Origin: Deltaproteobacteria bacterium
Lineage (GTDB): Bacteria > Desulfobacterota > DSM-4660 > Desulfatiglandales > HGW-15
DNA: 48,502 nt
Direction: 5' to 3'
Assembly (NCBI GenBank): GCA_020060215.1
Contig: JAGVAP010000133.1
Coordinates: 1-48,502 of the forward strand
Under the pieces are notes generated by a model. That model worked only from the letters and a program-made list of their open reading frames with translations. It was not told the DNA's origin and searched no databases. Shown here in pieces: positions 1-7,307 of the stretch (positions are counted from its first letter, which is position 1; each line of letters starts with the position of its first letter). The position numbers and the translations under genes are program-made.

Positions 1-53
1 GCGTAGGTGTGCCGGGACCTTGCCGGGAACCGGCTCGTTTTGCTCCCTTGCGT

Positions 54-569
54 TCACCGTCCCTGCCCCCCGCCAACTGGCCCCACAATGGCCTGGCCAC
101 CCTCATGCACGTGGACGTGCTCCACCACCATGTGCTGCTGGCCCCTGTTGCGGTAGCGGGAGAGCGCTTCCACCTGCTTGGCGGTCAACCGCATCAGCTG
201 CATGGCCTGCTTCAGGGCATCCTCGCCCATGCCGTAGGACTCCCTGCCGCGTGACCTGGCCATGAGGTCCATGGCGCGGAAGTGCCCCACGACCGTCTGC
301 ACGCCAATCATTGCCTCTATGGAGTCCCTTGGCCTCAGGTCGGCAACCAGGGCGATCACGGCGTTGGCCAGATCGGGATTCGGTGCAACGGACCCGGCTA
401 TGGCCCCGATGGCCTGCGACAGGAAGGTCAGGGCGAGTTGGCCGTCACCGGTGCCGAAGGCCTCGGCCAGCCGCTCCTCCCAAGCGGGGCAGTCAGGGAC
501 CAGGCTCTTCCCGTCAGGAGACAGCGCCGTCTTGCATGAGGTGGCGGTAGGCAGGGCAGGCGAGTTCAT
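54..569 (-). CDS. Small phage/mobile-element protein of unknown function
   Basis: A 171-residue protein that I cannot assign to a characterised function. The middle third (about residues 45-75) is Ala/Leu-rich and probably helical. Near the C-terminus there is a conspicuous HVHVHEGGQAIVG stretch. Similar 'HVHV..GGQAIVG' tails occur in uncharacterised proteins of proteobacterial prophages, so a mobile-element origin fits. The ATG follows directly on the TAG stop of the upstream polymerase gene (TAGATG), so the two are almost certainly translationally coupled on one mRNA. It is the last gene of the replication module visible here; the module may continue leftwards beyond the window. No membrane segment or signal peptide is seen. 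Confidence 0.7.
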   Translation of the reverse strand: MNSPALPTATSCKTALSPDGKSLVPDCPAWEERLAEAFGTGDGQLALTFLSQAIGAIAGSVAPNPDLANAVIALVADLRPRDSIEAMIGVQTVVGHFRAMDLMARSRGRESYGMGEDALKQAMQLMRLTAKQVEALSRYRNRGQQHMVVEHVHVHEGGQAIVGPVGGGQGR

Positions 570-3533
570 CTACTTCGCCTCAGCCCAGTTCGTGCCGACA
601 TGCGCATCCACCAGCCCGCGGGTGCTGGCTTCCGGGAAGATGTCGAGTATCCCTTCGATCATGGCCTGCTCCACGTGGGCCTTGGCCTCTTCGGCCTGGT
701 CCTCGGCGACCTCGACCACCACCTCGTCATGGACCACGTTGACCAGCATGGCATTCAAGGGCTGCAGATACCGATCAAGCCTGATCAGGGCGTTGAGCAT
801 GACCTCGGCAGCGCCACCCTGGATGGGCGTGTTCAGCGACTCGGTGTAGATGTTGTCCTTGCCATGGATCCCGAAGTTCCTGACCCTGCCGCAAGGGGTG
901 CTCACCTTCTTGGACTTCTTGGCCCTCGCGCTGCTCTCGGTCTGCCAGCGGGCTATCCCTGGATATGTTCTCAGGAAAGCCGCCCTGGCCCTGCTCGCCT
1001 CGGCCTCGGTCATGGCGACGCCGTAGCTGGTCCTGGCATAGCGGGCCAAGCCACGCGCCCCCTGGCCAAACAGCAATCCGAAGTTCACGGCCTTGGCCTT
1101 CTGGCGCAGCACCTTGCGCTCGCCGGACGGCAGCTCCGAAAGCTTCCGGCCGGACACCACCTCGGCAGTCTTGCTGTGCAGGTCTTCGCCGTCTGCGTAG
1201 GCCTTGAGCATCACGGGATCACGTGAGACCAGCGCCGCCACCCGCAGCTCGATCTGGCTGAAGTCCGCGACCACCAGCTTGCGGCCTTCAGGGGCTGTGA
1301 AGCTTTCCCTGAATCCCTTTTCCCGAGGCGGGTTCTGCACGTTGGGCTTGCAGCAGGACATTCGTCCCGTGGCCGTGCCGCCGAGCCGGAAGCTCGCGTG
1401 GATGCGCCCGGTCGCAGGGCTGATGCAGTCGGCGAACTTATCGCCGTTGGTGCTGAGCAGCTTGGAATAGCGCTTGTAGTCCATCAGGGGGATGGCGAAC
1501 TCGATTTCGGGATGGAGGGCGAAGACCTCTTCGTTGGTGCGCAGTTTGCCGGTTGCGGTCCTCGGCCAGCCTGCCAGGATTTCCTCGGAGACGTGCTTTT
1601 TGATCCACTCAGACAGCTGGGTGCCGCTGTTGAGGTTGACCTCCGGACCCAGCAGCGTGCCAAGCCTCGTTTCGGCCTCGGCGAGTCCGGTCTTCCATTG
1701 GTCGATCAGCCGAGCCTGCGCTCCACGGTCGAAAAAGAGCCCATTCAGTTCCATCCGGGCGACAGCCTTCTGGGCGTCGCGCATTAGGCGGTAGGGACGC
1801 TCCAGGCCATACCGCTCGATCTTGTCGTAGAGCACCTTGTGCAGCCTGAACACCACAACCGCGTCCAGGGCCGCGTAGGCAAGCTGCGCCTGGGACAGGG
1901 TCTCGGCAGCCCAATCGGACGTCTGGAACTCCTTGGAGATGGTCCAGTCGAGGTATTCCTCGGCCAATGCAGGCAGGGAGGGGAGATTACCCCGAAGGAC
2001 GTTCGCCTGCAGCATCGTGCAGTGAATCGGAGCTGGTTCCTGTCCTGCGTGGATGAGGTGCTTCAACTCGAATACCGCGTTATGGGCAACGAGGTTGGCG
2101 TCCCAGATGGGGGCGAGCAGCGACGGGCCGATCTTGTCGAAATCAAATACGTAAGCCTGGTCGCCGCTGGCACAGAACTGAGCCAGCCGGATACGCGACA
2201 TGTGCGGGTCCAGCCCCGCGGCTTTGTGACCGGCGAATTCCGGCAACTTGGCGGTCTCAATGTCGATCCCGATTGTCTCCTTGGACGCGAGCAGGCAGTC
2301 CACCGCCTCCCTGGCCTGGTCGTGGTCCGTGATGTAGTTGACGGCGATGCCCAAGCGCTGGAGCAGTTCCTGGGCGGTTGGGATCTCAGGTGTCGAGATG
2401 ATGGCAGGCGCGGCGGGTCGCGGGGCTGTGGCTGGAACTGGCGCAGTAGCGGCCGCTGCAGGGAGAGGGGGCGGCGTGACCAGAGCCCTTCCGGGCTGGG
2501 CAGCGTGGATGCCTGAGGAAACCCAGGCGCGGATGTCGCCGCCGGCAAGCAAATACTCACCTGGGTCCTTGCCCAAGGGCACCGCAAGCCGCCGGGCCTT
2601 GTCCCCGAAGCGCCGGAACCACCAAGAGCAGGCAAGCTCGCCGGCCTGGTCTGCGTCGAAAGCGACCAGGATCAGCGGGGCCTTCTCAACAAGCTCGTAT
2701 GCCTTGATGTCCGGCTTTGCCTGGGCAGAGCCCATGGCCAAGGCCACGACAAGGTCTCCGGCTTCCTGCTCGATGAGCAACCCATCGAACTCCCCCTCGA
2801 CGACGACTACAGGCCGGATGGCCGCATCCCCGTTGTCGTATATGCTGGTGCAGGTGCCGCTGCCCTTGACCACCAGGTACTTGGGAAACCCCTCAAGGGG
2901 TTCCAGGCAGCGGATCTTCAGCTTCTGAGGGAGAGGCGAACCGCCGAAATAGGGGATGACAATGCCCTTGGGCAGCCACAGCTTCCGTTCACGGTCGTTG
3001 TCATTCTTCTCCGGCGCCAGGCCCCAGGCATCGTATTGGTCGAACTGCTTAGAGGCGTTGTAGCCGAGGCGATGACGGTTGATCGTCGGCAGGGCGAGGC
3101 CTCTACCCTTGAGCTGCTCACCATCCCTCACCCTGATCGCCGAGTGCCGCCTTTTGACGAACTCCATGGCTTTCTTCTGCCATTGCTCGGAAGGCGGCGA
3201 GATCGGGGCAGGGCTCCAGCCATGATAGGGCTGCGGGAAGATGGTTCTCCTGGCCATGGGGTCTATCCCCAGAATTGCCTGCGCCTTGAGCCGGGAAACG
3301 CGCAGTGCCCTTTCCAGCAGCTCCACCGATGACCCCCTTTTGCCGCACCTCCGGCACCAGAACCTGCCCTGGTTGTCTTCAGGATGGTCGGGCCAGAAGC
3401 AGAGCCGATCAGTGCCGCCGCAATACGGGCAGGGTCCTTTGTACTCACCGTTGTTAGTTTTTGCGCTGAACTTTAGTTCCTTGCCGCTGTGCTTGAGAAT
3501 TTCTATTGCGGTATACACGTCTATCTCCTTCAT
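570..3533 (-). CDS. CHC2/TOPRIM - exonuclease - family A DNA polymerase fusion
   Basis: About 987 residues combining primase-like and replicative polymerase parts. A CHC2-type zinc finger (CPYC at 35-38, CRRC at 60-63) is followed by a TOPRIM domain (VVVVEGEFDG about 242-251, DAD about 293-295). A Pro/Ala-rich linker (about 350-385) leads to a DEDD 3'-5' exonuclease (GIDIET about 422-427, AHNAVFE about 483-489). The C-terminal 380 residues are a family A polymerase: motif A VVADFSQIELR, motif B RQKAKAVNFGLLFGQG, motif C VVHDEVVVEV. All catalytic signatures look intact. The TOPRIM/CHC2 half lacks an evident primase RNAP-basic region, so priming activity is uncertain. The ATG at 3533 has no clear Shine-Dalgarno; a GTG at 3575 in the same frame is an alternative. 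The gene lies downstream of an SF3 helicase, so it probably replicates a plasmid, phage or integrative element. Confidence 0.93.
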   Translation of the reverse strand: MKEIDVYTAIEILKHSGKELKFSAKTNNGEYKGPCPYCGGTDRLCFWPDHPEDNQGRFWCRRCGKRGSSVELLERALRVSRLKAQAILGIDPMARRTIFPQPYHGWSPAPISPPSEQWQKKAMEFVKRRHSAIRVRDGEQLKGRGLALPTINRHRLGYNASKQFDQYDAWGLAPEKNDNDRERKLWLPKGIVIPYFGGSPLPQKLKIRCLEPLEGFPKYLVVKGSGTCTSIYDNGDAAIRPVVVVEGEFDGLLIEQEAGDLVVALAMGSAQAKPDIKAYELVEKAPLILVAFDADQAGELACSWWFRRFGDKARRLAVPLGKDPGEYLLAGGDIRAWVSSGIHAAQPGRALVTPPPLPAAAATAPVPATAPRPAAPAIISTPEIPTAQELLQRLGIAVNYITDHDQAREAVDCLLASKETIGIDIETAKLPEFAGHKAAGLDPHMSRIRLAQFCASGDQAYVFDFDKIGPSLLAPIWDANLVAHNAVFELKHLIHAGQEPAPIHCTMLQANVLRGNLPSLPALAEEYLDWTISKEFQTSDWAAETLSQAQLAYAALDAVVVFRLHKVLYDKIERYGLERPYRLMRDAQKAVARMELNGLFFDRGAQARLIDQWKTGLAEAETRLGTLLGPEVNLNSGTQLSEWIKKHVSEEILAGWPRTATGKLRTNEEVFALHPEIEFAIPLMDYKRYSKLLSTNGDKFADCISPATGRIHASFRLGGTATGRMSCCKPNVQNPPREKGFRESFTAPEGRKLVVADFSQIELRVAALVSRDPVMLKAYADGEDLHSKTAEVVSGRKLSELPSGERKVLRQKAKAVNFGLLFGQGARGLARYARTSYGVAMTEAEASRARAAFLRTYPGIARWQTESSARAKKSKKVSTPCGRVRNFGIHGKDNIYTESLNTPIQGGAAEVMLNALIRLDRYLQPLNAMLVNVVHDEVVVEVAEDQAEEAKAHVEQAMIEGILDIFPEASTRGLVDAHVGTNWAEAK

Positions 3534-3611
3534 GATGTGTTGACTTGTGCAGAGTTGGTGTTGGGATGCCTGCACCCGAAATGCCCAGGGTGATCAGGCA
3601 AAAAAGGTTGT

Positions 3612-3786
3612 TGTGCAGGGTGTGTAGGGTTTGAGCTGCATCTTGCTGCAGCACATACAAATACAGGAAGGAACTATTTCTTGGAGAAAGAAGGTGTCAA
3701 AACCCTACATACCCTACACAGCAAGTATTTTTACGTTGAGCAACAGGCGTTTTCGTGTGTATGCTGCCGTACACAAAACCCTACAT
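3612..3786. repeat. Iteron-like repeats between polymerase and helicase genes
   Basis: Three related copies are visible. Positions 3697-3720 hold a double TGTAGGG-type motif on the minus strand. Positions 3612-3634 hold nearly the same sequence on the plus strand, so the two form an inverted repeat (about 21 of 24 positions match, one gap). Positions 3774-3786 repeat the 13-mer CAAAACCCTACAT found exactly at 3698-3710. The spacer between the two replication genes is only 268 bp and moderately AT-rich. Repeats of this kind next to an SF3 helicase gene fit a replication origin or an autoregulatory operator; which one is not decidable from sequence. Confidence 0.55.
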
Positions 3787-3801
3787 CATTGAGGAAACCC
3801 T

Positions 3802-5415
3802 TCACTGATGTTTGTCGATACCAAGGTAGTACAGGCCGTCGCGCTTGCGTTTTTCCTTGAAACGCTTTTTGATTTTCTTGCCGAACACGGTTGAGTTCAT
3901 GGGCTTGTGCCCGCTGGGCTCACACCACTGCTGGTAATGTAAAAAAAGGTCGCTGGCTTTGATTTCGAGTCCATCTTTCACCGTGCATGATTCCTCGATG
4001 AAGTGGCCGAGCACGTCAACCTCCTTGATGTACTCGTCTCTGGCTTGGCGCATGGATTCCGGCATTTTGAGGCCTTCAGCCTGGTACCTGAGGCAACCTT
4101 CCACCAGCCAACGCAGTATCTGGCTGGACTCTTCCTTAAGCTTCTTTGGCAGCAGTTTGTCTATGGGCTTTTCCGCGGGGTTGTTGGCGTTGGGGTTGTC
4201 CACGAAAGAAACCTTGAAGCTGATCACCCGAATGCGTTCCCAGAGGGCATAGTCGTCGGCTGAGGCCATGGGCTTGTTGTTGGTGATCAGGAACATGGTG
4301 TAACCCGGCTTGAACCTCACCATGTGGTTGGAGTAGAGCGCCCTTCCCACCAATTCGTCACCGCCAACCAGGCGCTTGACCTTGCTCGTGTCCATGCGGG
4401 CGCCCTCGGAGGTCTCGCTGGCGAACACCAGGCGTTTGCCTCTGAGGTCCAGGATATCGGGGCTTGCATTGGAACTGCCCGAGGTTCTGGTCTGCTGGAG
4501 CAGCATCTCGGGCTGGATCGCGCCCGCGTATTGCCCGAGGACATGGGACAGGACATCAACGAGAGTGCTCTTGCCGTTCCGCCCCTTGCCGTCGAGAACC
4601 ACCAGATGGTGCTCGATCTGCTCGCCGATCAGGCTGGAGCCCAGCAGCCGCTGCAGGTAGTCGATCATTTCAGGGGCATGCGAGACCCTTCTGGCCTCGT
4701 GGGCATCGAGCGCGGTCTGGTATTCGGCGTCCGTTTTGTACTCTTCGCGCGTCGGCTGTGGCTCCATGAAGGCGAATACTTGGTTCAGGAAATCCAGGAA
4801 TAGCTTCGGGGGCCGGGCCGCCTCGTCATAGCAGACCGGGGTTGAGGTCTTGATGTACTGCTCCGGCTTTCCGGGGGAGAGCTTGCGTGTGCGCAGGTCG
4901 ATTACTCCGTTTCCGCAGCCCAGCAGATAGGGGTCCTTGTCCCATTCGTCCCCGGTTATGCCGACTCCTGAGTTGCCGAGGGATGCGATTTCAACTATTC
5001 TTTTCTTCCTTGCGATCGTGTGCAGTAAGTTGATCCGCGAAGACACTGCTTTGATTAACCCCTCCTTTTTCGAATCAAGTGATCCTCGCCACTCATCATA
5101 AGCTTTGACGACTTCCTCTACTGCTATGTACGCGTGGCCAGATATGTCTTCATCCCAGCGATGAATACGCCAAATGAAATATTTGCCCAGCTTGGGGTCA
5201 TGGCATATGCAGCTACGATTAGCCTCAGCATACAGTTGCGCATCGCCGTCCTCATTTCTTGTAAAGCAATAGTCAATGTGGGAGAGGCGCTGGTCACCAC
5301 TTGGTTGTGTCTCCTCATTTTCGCTCCCTGAGTTGGTTTGTTGGAGTGCTATGGTCTCAACAATGGAGACTTCTTCGGATGCCTGCTCATCTGTTGTGGG
5401 TTTTACGTCGTACAT
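3802..5415 (-). CDS. P4/D5-family SF3 helicase (phage/plasmid primase C-terminal type)
   Basis: A 537-residue protein of the phage/plasmid 'primase, P4 family, C-terminal' type. It has a D5_N-like region followed by a superfamily 3 helicase core: Walker A GKGRNGKST (about 285-293), a B-type motif around VFASETSEGARMD (about 335) and motif C FLITNNKP (about 375). The C-terminal basic segment (KKIKKRFKEKRKRDG) probably binds DNA. The N-terminal part is shorter than in full P4 alpha proteins and shows no clear primase catalytic domain. Priming may therefore depend on another protein, possibly the CHC2/TOPRIM fusion downstream. The ATG is preceded by GAAAGAGAC, a plausible ribosome binding site. 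Helicase and polymerase on one strand in one cluster define a self-replicating mobile element. Confidence 0.9.
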   Translation of the reverse strand: MYDVKPTTDEQASEEVSIVETIALQQTNSGSENEETQPSGDQRLSHIDYCFTRNEDGDAQLYAEANRSCICHDPKLGKYFIWRIHRWDEDISGHAYIAVEEVVKAYDEWRGSLDSKKEGLIKAVSSRINLLHTIARKKRIVEIASLGNSGVGITGDEWDKDPYLLGCGNGVIDLRTRKLSPGKPEQYIKTSTPVCYDEAARPPKLFLDFLNQVFAFMEPQPTREEYKTDAEYQTALDAHEARRVSHAPEMIDYLQRLLGSSLIGEQIEHHLVVLDGKGRNGKSTLVDVLSHVLGQYAGAIQPEMLLQQTRTSGSSNASPDILDLRGKRLVFASETSEGARMDTSKVKRLVGGDELVGRALYSNHMVRFKPGYTMFLITNNKPMASADDYALWERIRVISFKVSFVDNPNANNPAEKPIDKLLPKKLKEESSQILRWLVEGCLRYQAEGLKMPESMRQARDEYIKEVDVLGHFIEESCTVKDGLEIKASDLFLHYQQWCEPSGHKPMNSTVFGKKIKKRFKEKRKRDGLYYLGIDKHQ

Positions 5416-5429
5416 GATCAGTCTCTTTC
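5416..5429. repeat. 14-bp inverted repeat, copy 1
   Basis: The sequence GATCAGTCTCTTTC here recurs as its exact reverse complement at 5834-5847. The copies bracket the small gene at 5434-5748. This copy also contains the ribosome binding region of the helicase gene. Could be a regulatory site or a short inversion repeat. Confidence 0.4.
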
Positions 5430-5433
5430 ATCG

Positions 5434-5748
5434 CTATGCAGCGGTTGAGGTCGGTTGGGTTGTTGCCGCGAGAACGTCCGTGATCAGGGGGGGAAGGCCC
5501 TTGCGTTGTTCCTCCACCTCCCGGAGCTTGGTGGCTGCCAGCTTGCAGAACACCAGCTCGGGAGGTTCGTTGATCCCTGTGGCCAGCCTGCGCACCTCGC
5601 GGATCAGGCCGTCATCAAGATGATTGAACAGCTTAAGGGCCTCGGCGATGTATCCGGATGTGCTGATGCCAACCTGCTGCGCCTTGCGCTGAGCCAGGCG
5701 GTCAACGTGATGGTCCAGAACCACGCTGCGGATCTTCTTCCTTGTCAT
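5434..5748 (-). CDS. Small ribbon-helix-helix-like protein
   Basis: A 104-residue protein. The N-terminal 45 residues (MTRKKIRSVVLDHHVDRLAQ followed by a helix-turn-helix-like ISTSGYIAEALKLF) fit the layout of a ribbon-helix-helix DNA-binding domain: a short beta-like basic strand and two helices. The remainder is helical and charged (REVRRLATGINEP). MobC-type relaxosome accessory proteins and RHH copy-number regulators share this layout, so it may control replication or transfer of the element. The start is well supported by GGAGGA upstream of the ATG. It is the first gene of the leftward cluster, only 18 bp before the helicase gene, and a 9-bp-arm palindrome lies 58 bp upstream of its start. 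I cannot tell MobC from a plain repressor. Confidence 0.7.
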   Translation of the reverse strand: MTRKKIRSVVLDHHVDRLAQRKAQQVGISTSGYIAEALKLFNHLDDGLIREVRRLATGINEPPELVFCKLAATKLREVEEQRKGLPPLITDVLAATTQPTSTAA

Positions 5749-5806
5749 GTGAACTTCCTCCGTTATGATCAGCCTGCTAGATCCTTGATAACCTGAGGGC
5801 TTTTTA

Positions 5807-5829
5807 GAGCGCCGAACCGCTCGGCGCTC
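5807..5829. promoter_or_regulatory. Palindrome upstream of the leftward replication operon
   Basis: Perfect 9-bp arms (GAGCGCCGA / TCGGCGCTC) separated by ACCGC. It lies 58 bp before the ATG of the ribbon-helix-helix-like gene. No U-tract follows it on either strand, so it is more likely a protein-binding operator than a terminator. Binding by that small protein would be natural but is inference. Confidence 0.45.
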
Positions 5830-5833
5830 AAGA

Positions 5834-5847
5834 GAAAGAGACTGATC
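5834..5847. repeat. 14-bp inverted repeat, copy 2
   Basis: Exact reverse complement of 5416-5429 (here GAAAGAGACTGATC). It lies just beyond the palindrome at 5807-5829. No function is known. Confidence 0.4.
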
Positions 5848-6016
5848 GTGTATATTAAATAATGCTGGCAGCGGATGGTGATGTGAAGTGGATATTTTGA
5901 ATTCTGCTATACAAGCTTCGGCCGGTCCTGAACCCGGTGATCACGCGCAGGATAAGGGCACGGCCTAGTGAGAGCTGGTGCAAAAGGTTGCAGAACACTT
6001 CCGCCAAGATCTAAGC

Positions 6017-6135
6017 TCATGCAGCAAGCTTGAGATTTGCCAGCGATTCAAGTAGGCCTCCATAATCAGCAAAATTGGAGGCTTGCAGGGCAAACGCCCA
6101 GATCCTATCCCGTAAAGACCAGCCGAGCGTAGTTG
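6017..6135 (-). pseudogene. Possible C-terminal fragment of a decayed gene
   Basis: Read on the minus strand, one frame gives a protein-like peptide with SLRDRIWAFALQASNF and then DYGGLLESLANLKLAA before a stop at 6017. There is no start and no extension upstream in that frame. It has good amphipathic character but I do not recognise the family. Interpretation as a remnant is tentative. Confidence 0.25.
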
Positions 6136-6350
6136 GCGAGTGCCGTCATTTCCCTGCGGTTTCGCTTCTGCATGGGGCATGGTCCTGGGGAGCTGACTGA
6201 TCTTCATGAGCCTCGGCGGGAGCGGCGCCGGGGCACCTGTATTTGAATAGTGGGGGGTTTGCTTAGTGAAGGGACTTGATTGATGCCAGGGGTTTTAATT
6301 ATGGCACAATACAGTTATTTTTTTCATGATGGGAAAAATTAGTGTTCAAC

Positions 6351-6812
6351 ATGAAAAGATATGAATGTGTAAAAAAATTTACGGAGCATGCATACGCATC
6401 CTATTATTTAGATTTGCGGAAGCCACATAAAATTGTGGGCTGTTCATCGTATTTCGTCCACACGCGAAGGGTTAGAGGACAAGAACAACTGGAGATACTT
6501 GATAATCAGTCATTCATAATTAACGCGCCGTTAGCAGCAACTTGGAGCAACAAATTAGTACCTGGAATTAAAGTGGTAGCTACAATTCGTTTCGAAAGTG
6601 GTACCCCAGATTCCAAGTGTATAGGTTACGCAGAGAAGCTAAGGGATCGATTTGAGGTGTACATGTGTCTGCCAAGAGATGCCGGCGAGCACATGTTTTT
6701 AACATTGATGTTAACACATATAGAAATGATCACTTTTCATGGAACTGATCTTTATCGAAGGAAAGCAAAGATAAATAGCGTTCACTTATCTGAAAAGTAT
6801 GATGACGATTAA
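6351..6812 (+). CDS. AT-rich orphan gene, unknown product
   Basis: A 153-residue protein without a family I can name. It begins MKRYECVKKF, contains mixed charged and aromatic segments and no signal peptide or membrane helix, and ends in an acidic EKYDDD. The gene is strikingly AT-rich and uses A/T-ending codons, unlike the genes on both sides, which points to a different donor. A GTG at 6342 in frame, with GGGA a few bases upstream, is an alternative start adding three residues. It sits alone between the leftward replication module and the defence operon, the usual place for a passenger gene. No catalytic motif is apparent. Confidence 0.6.
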   Translation: MKRYECVKKFTEHAYASYYLDLRKPHKIVGCSSYFVHTRRVRGQEQLEILDNQSFIINAPLAATWSNKLVPGIKVVATIRFESGTPDSKCIGYAEKLRDRFEVYMCLPRDAGEHMFLTLMLTHIEMITFHGTDLYRRKAKINSVHLSEKYDDD

Positions 6813-7307
6813 ACATGATGAACGTGTTATCTCCCGTTTGCATAAAGATGGCATGTAGAGTGTGTACAGAGATTGTATGCCCTGAGATGGTTATCACCTG
6901 ATAGTTGGGCTTCCTAGAGGAGGCGGTCATGCTGTCCCCGGCGGGCAGGTCTATGCCTTTTTTTCGTCCTCTTTTTTACCACAGGGCAGCCCTTCCATGC
7001 TGTTCGTGTCCTCGAGGTAGTCTACCGCCTGATCGAGTTGGGCCTGTTTACAATTTCCGCACAGTATTAGTAGGAAAATTAGGAACTTTCAAGGAGAGGG
7101 CAGGTCTGATAACAGAGAAGAATATCGTCCTGGTCGGTTCGGGGCATAACGTTCCTTTCCAGGCATGGTCTAAGGTGCCGCAGGTGTATCATCACGGCTT
7201 AGTCTGCGAAGGGGCGAGTAGGAAGCGGCAGCTCCTCGGCGGGCATCTGCGCATCATCGGCAGGCTCGCTGCGCACTTTGCGAGAGCAGCAACCCCTGGC
7301 TACGTCT
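6813..7307. other. Gap before the defence operon with degraded IS-like DNA
   Basis: About 495 bp. The left part holds an IS-end-like sequence (6863-6878) and a C/T-rich stretch containing CCCCGGCGGG that resembles the end of the IS481-like remnant near 23.8 kb. The remainder must contain the promoter of the rightward operon, but no clear -35/-10 pair is seen. An open frame at 6905-7315 was judged non-coding. Confidence 0.45.
6863..6878 (+). repeat. IS-end-like repeat, left copy
   Basis: TGTACAGAGATTGTAT matches 15 of 16 bases of TGTACAGAGATAGTAT at 23787-23802, in the same orientation. Both are followed by a TCACCTGA element and a CCCCGGCGGG block. The right copy borders an IS481-like transposase remnant, so this is probably the end of another, more decayed copy. 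The two bracket the ten-gene defence operon. Confidence 0.5.

Larger units (their letters stand above)
5749..6350. other. Gene-poor stretch upstream of the replication module
   Basis: About 600 bp without a convincing intact gene. It holds a strong palindrome (5807-5829), the second copy of the 14-bp inverted repeat (5834-5847), AT-rich DNA around 5860-5920 that could carry the leftward promoter, and a probable gene remnant ending at 6017. No tRNA or attachment site is recognised. Confidence 0.5.

Noticed and set aside
5807..5829. Palindrome considered as a transcription terminator
   Set aside because: There is no U-tract on either strand after the stem, so an operator is more likely.
5965..6207. 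80-codon minus-strand open frame
   Set aside because: Composition is not protein-like. A different frame in the same stretch looks more like a real C-terminal fragment, so the frame itself was not called.
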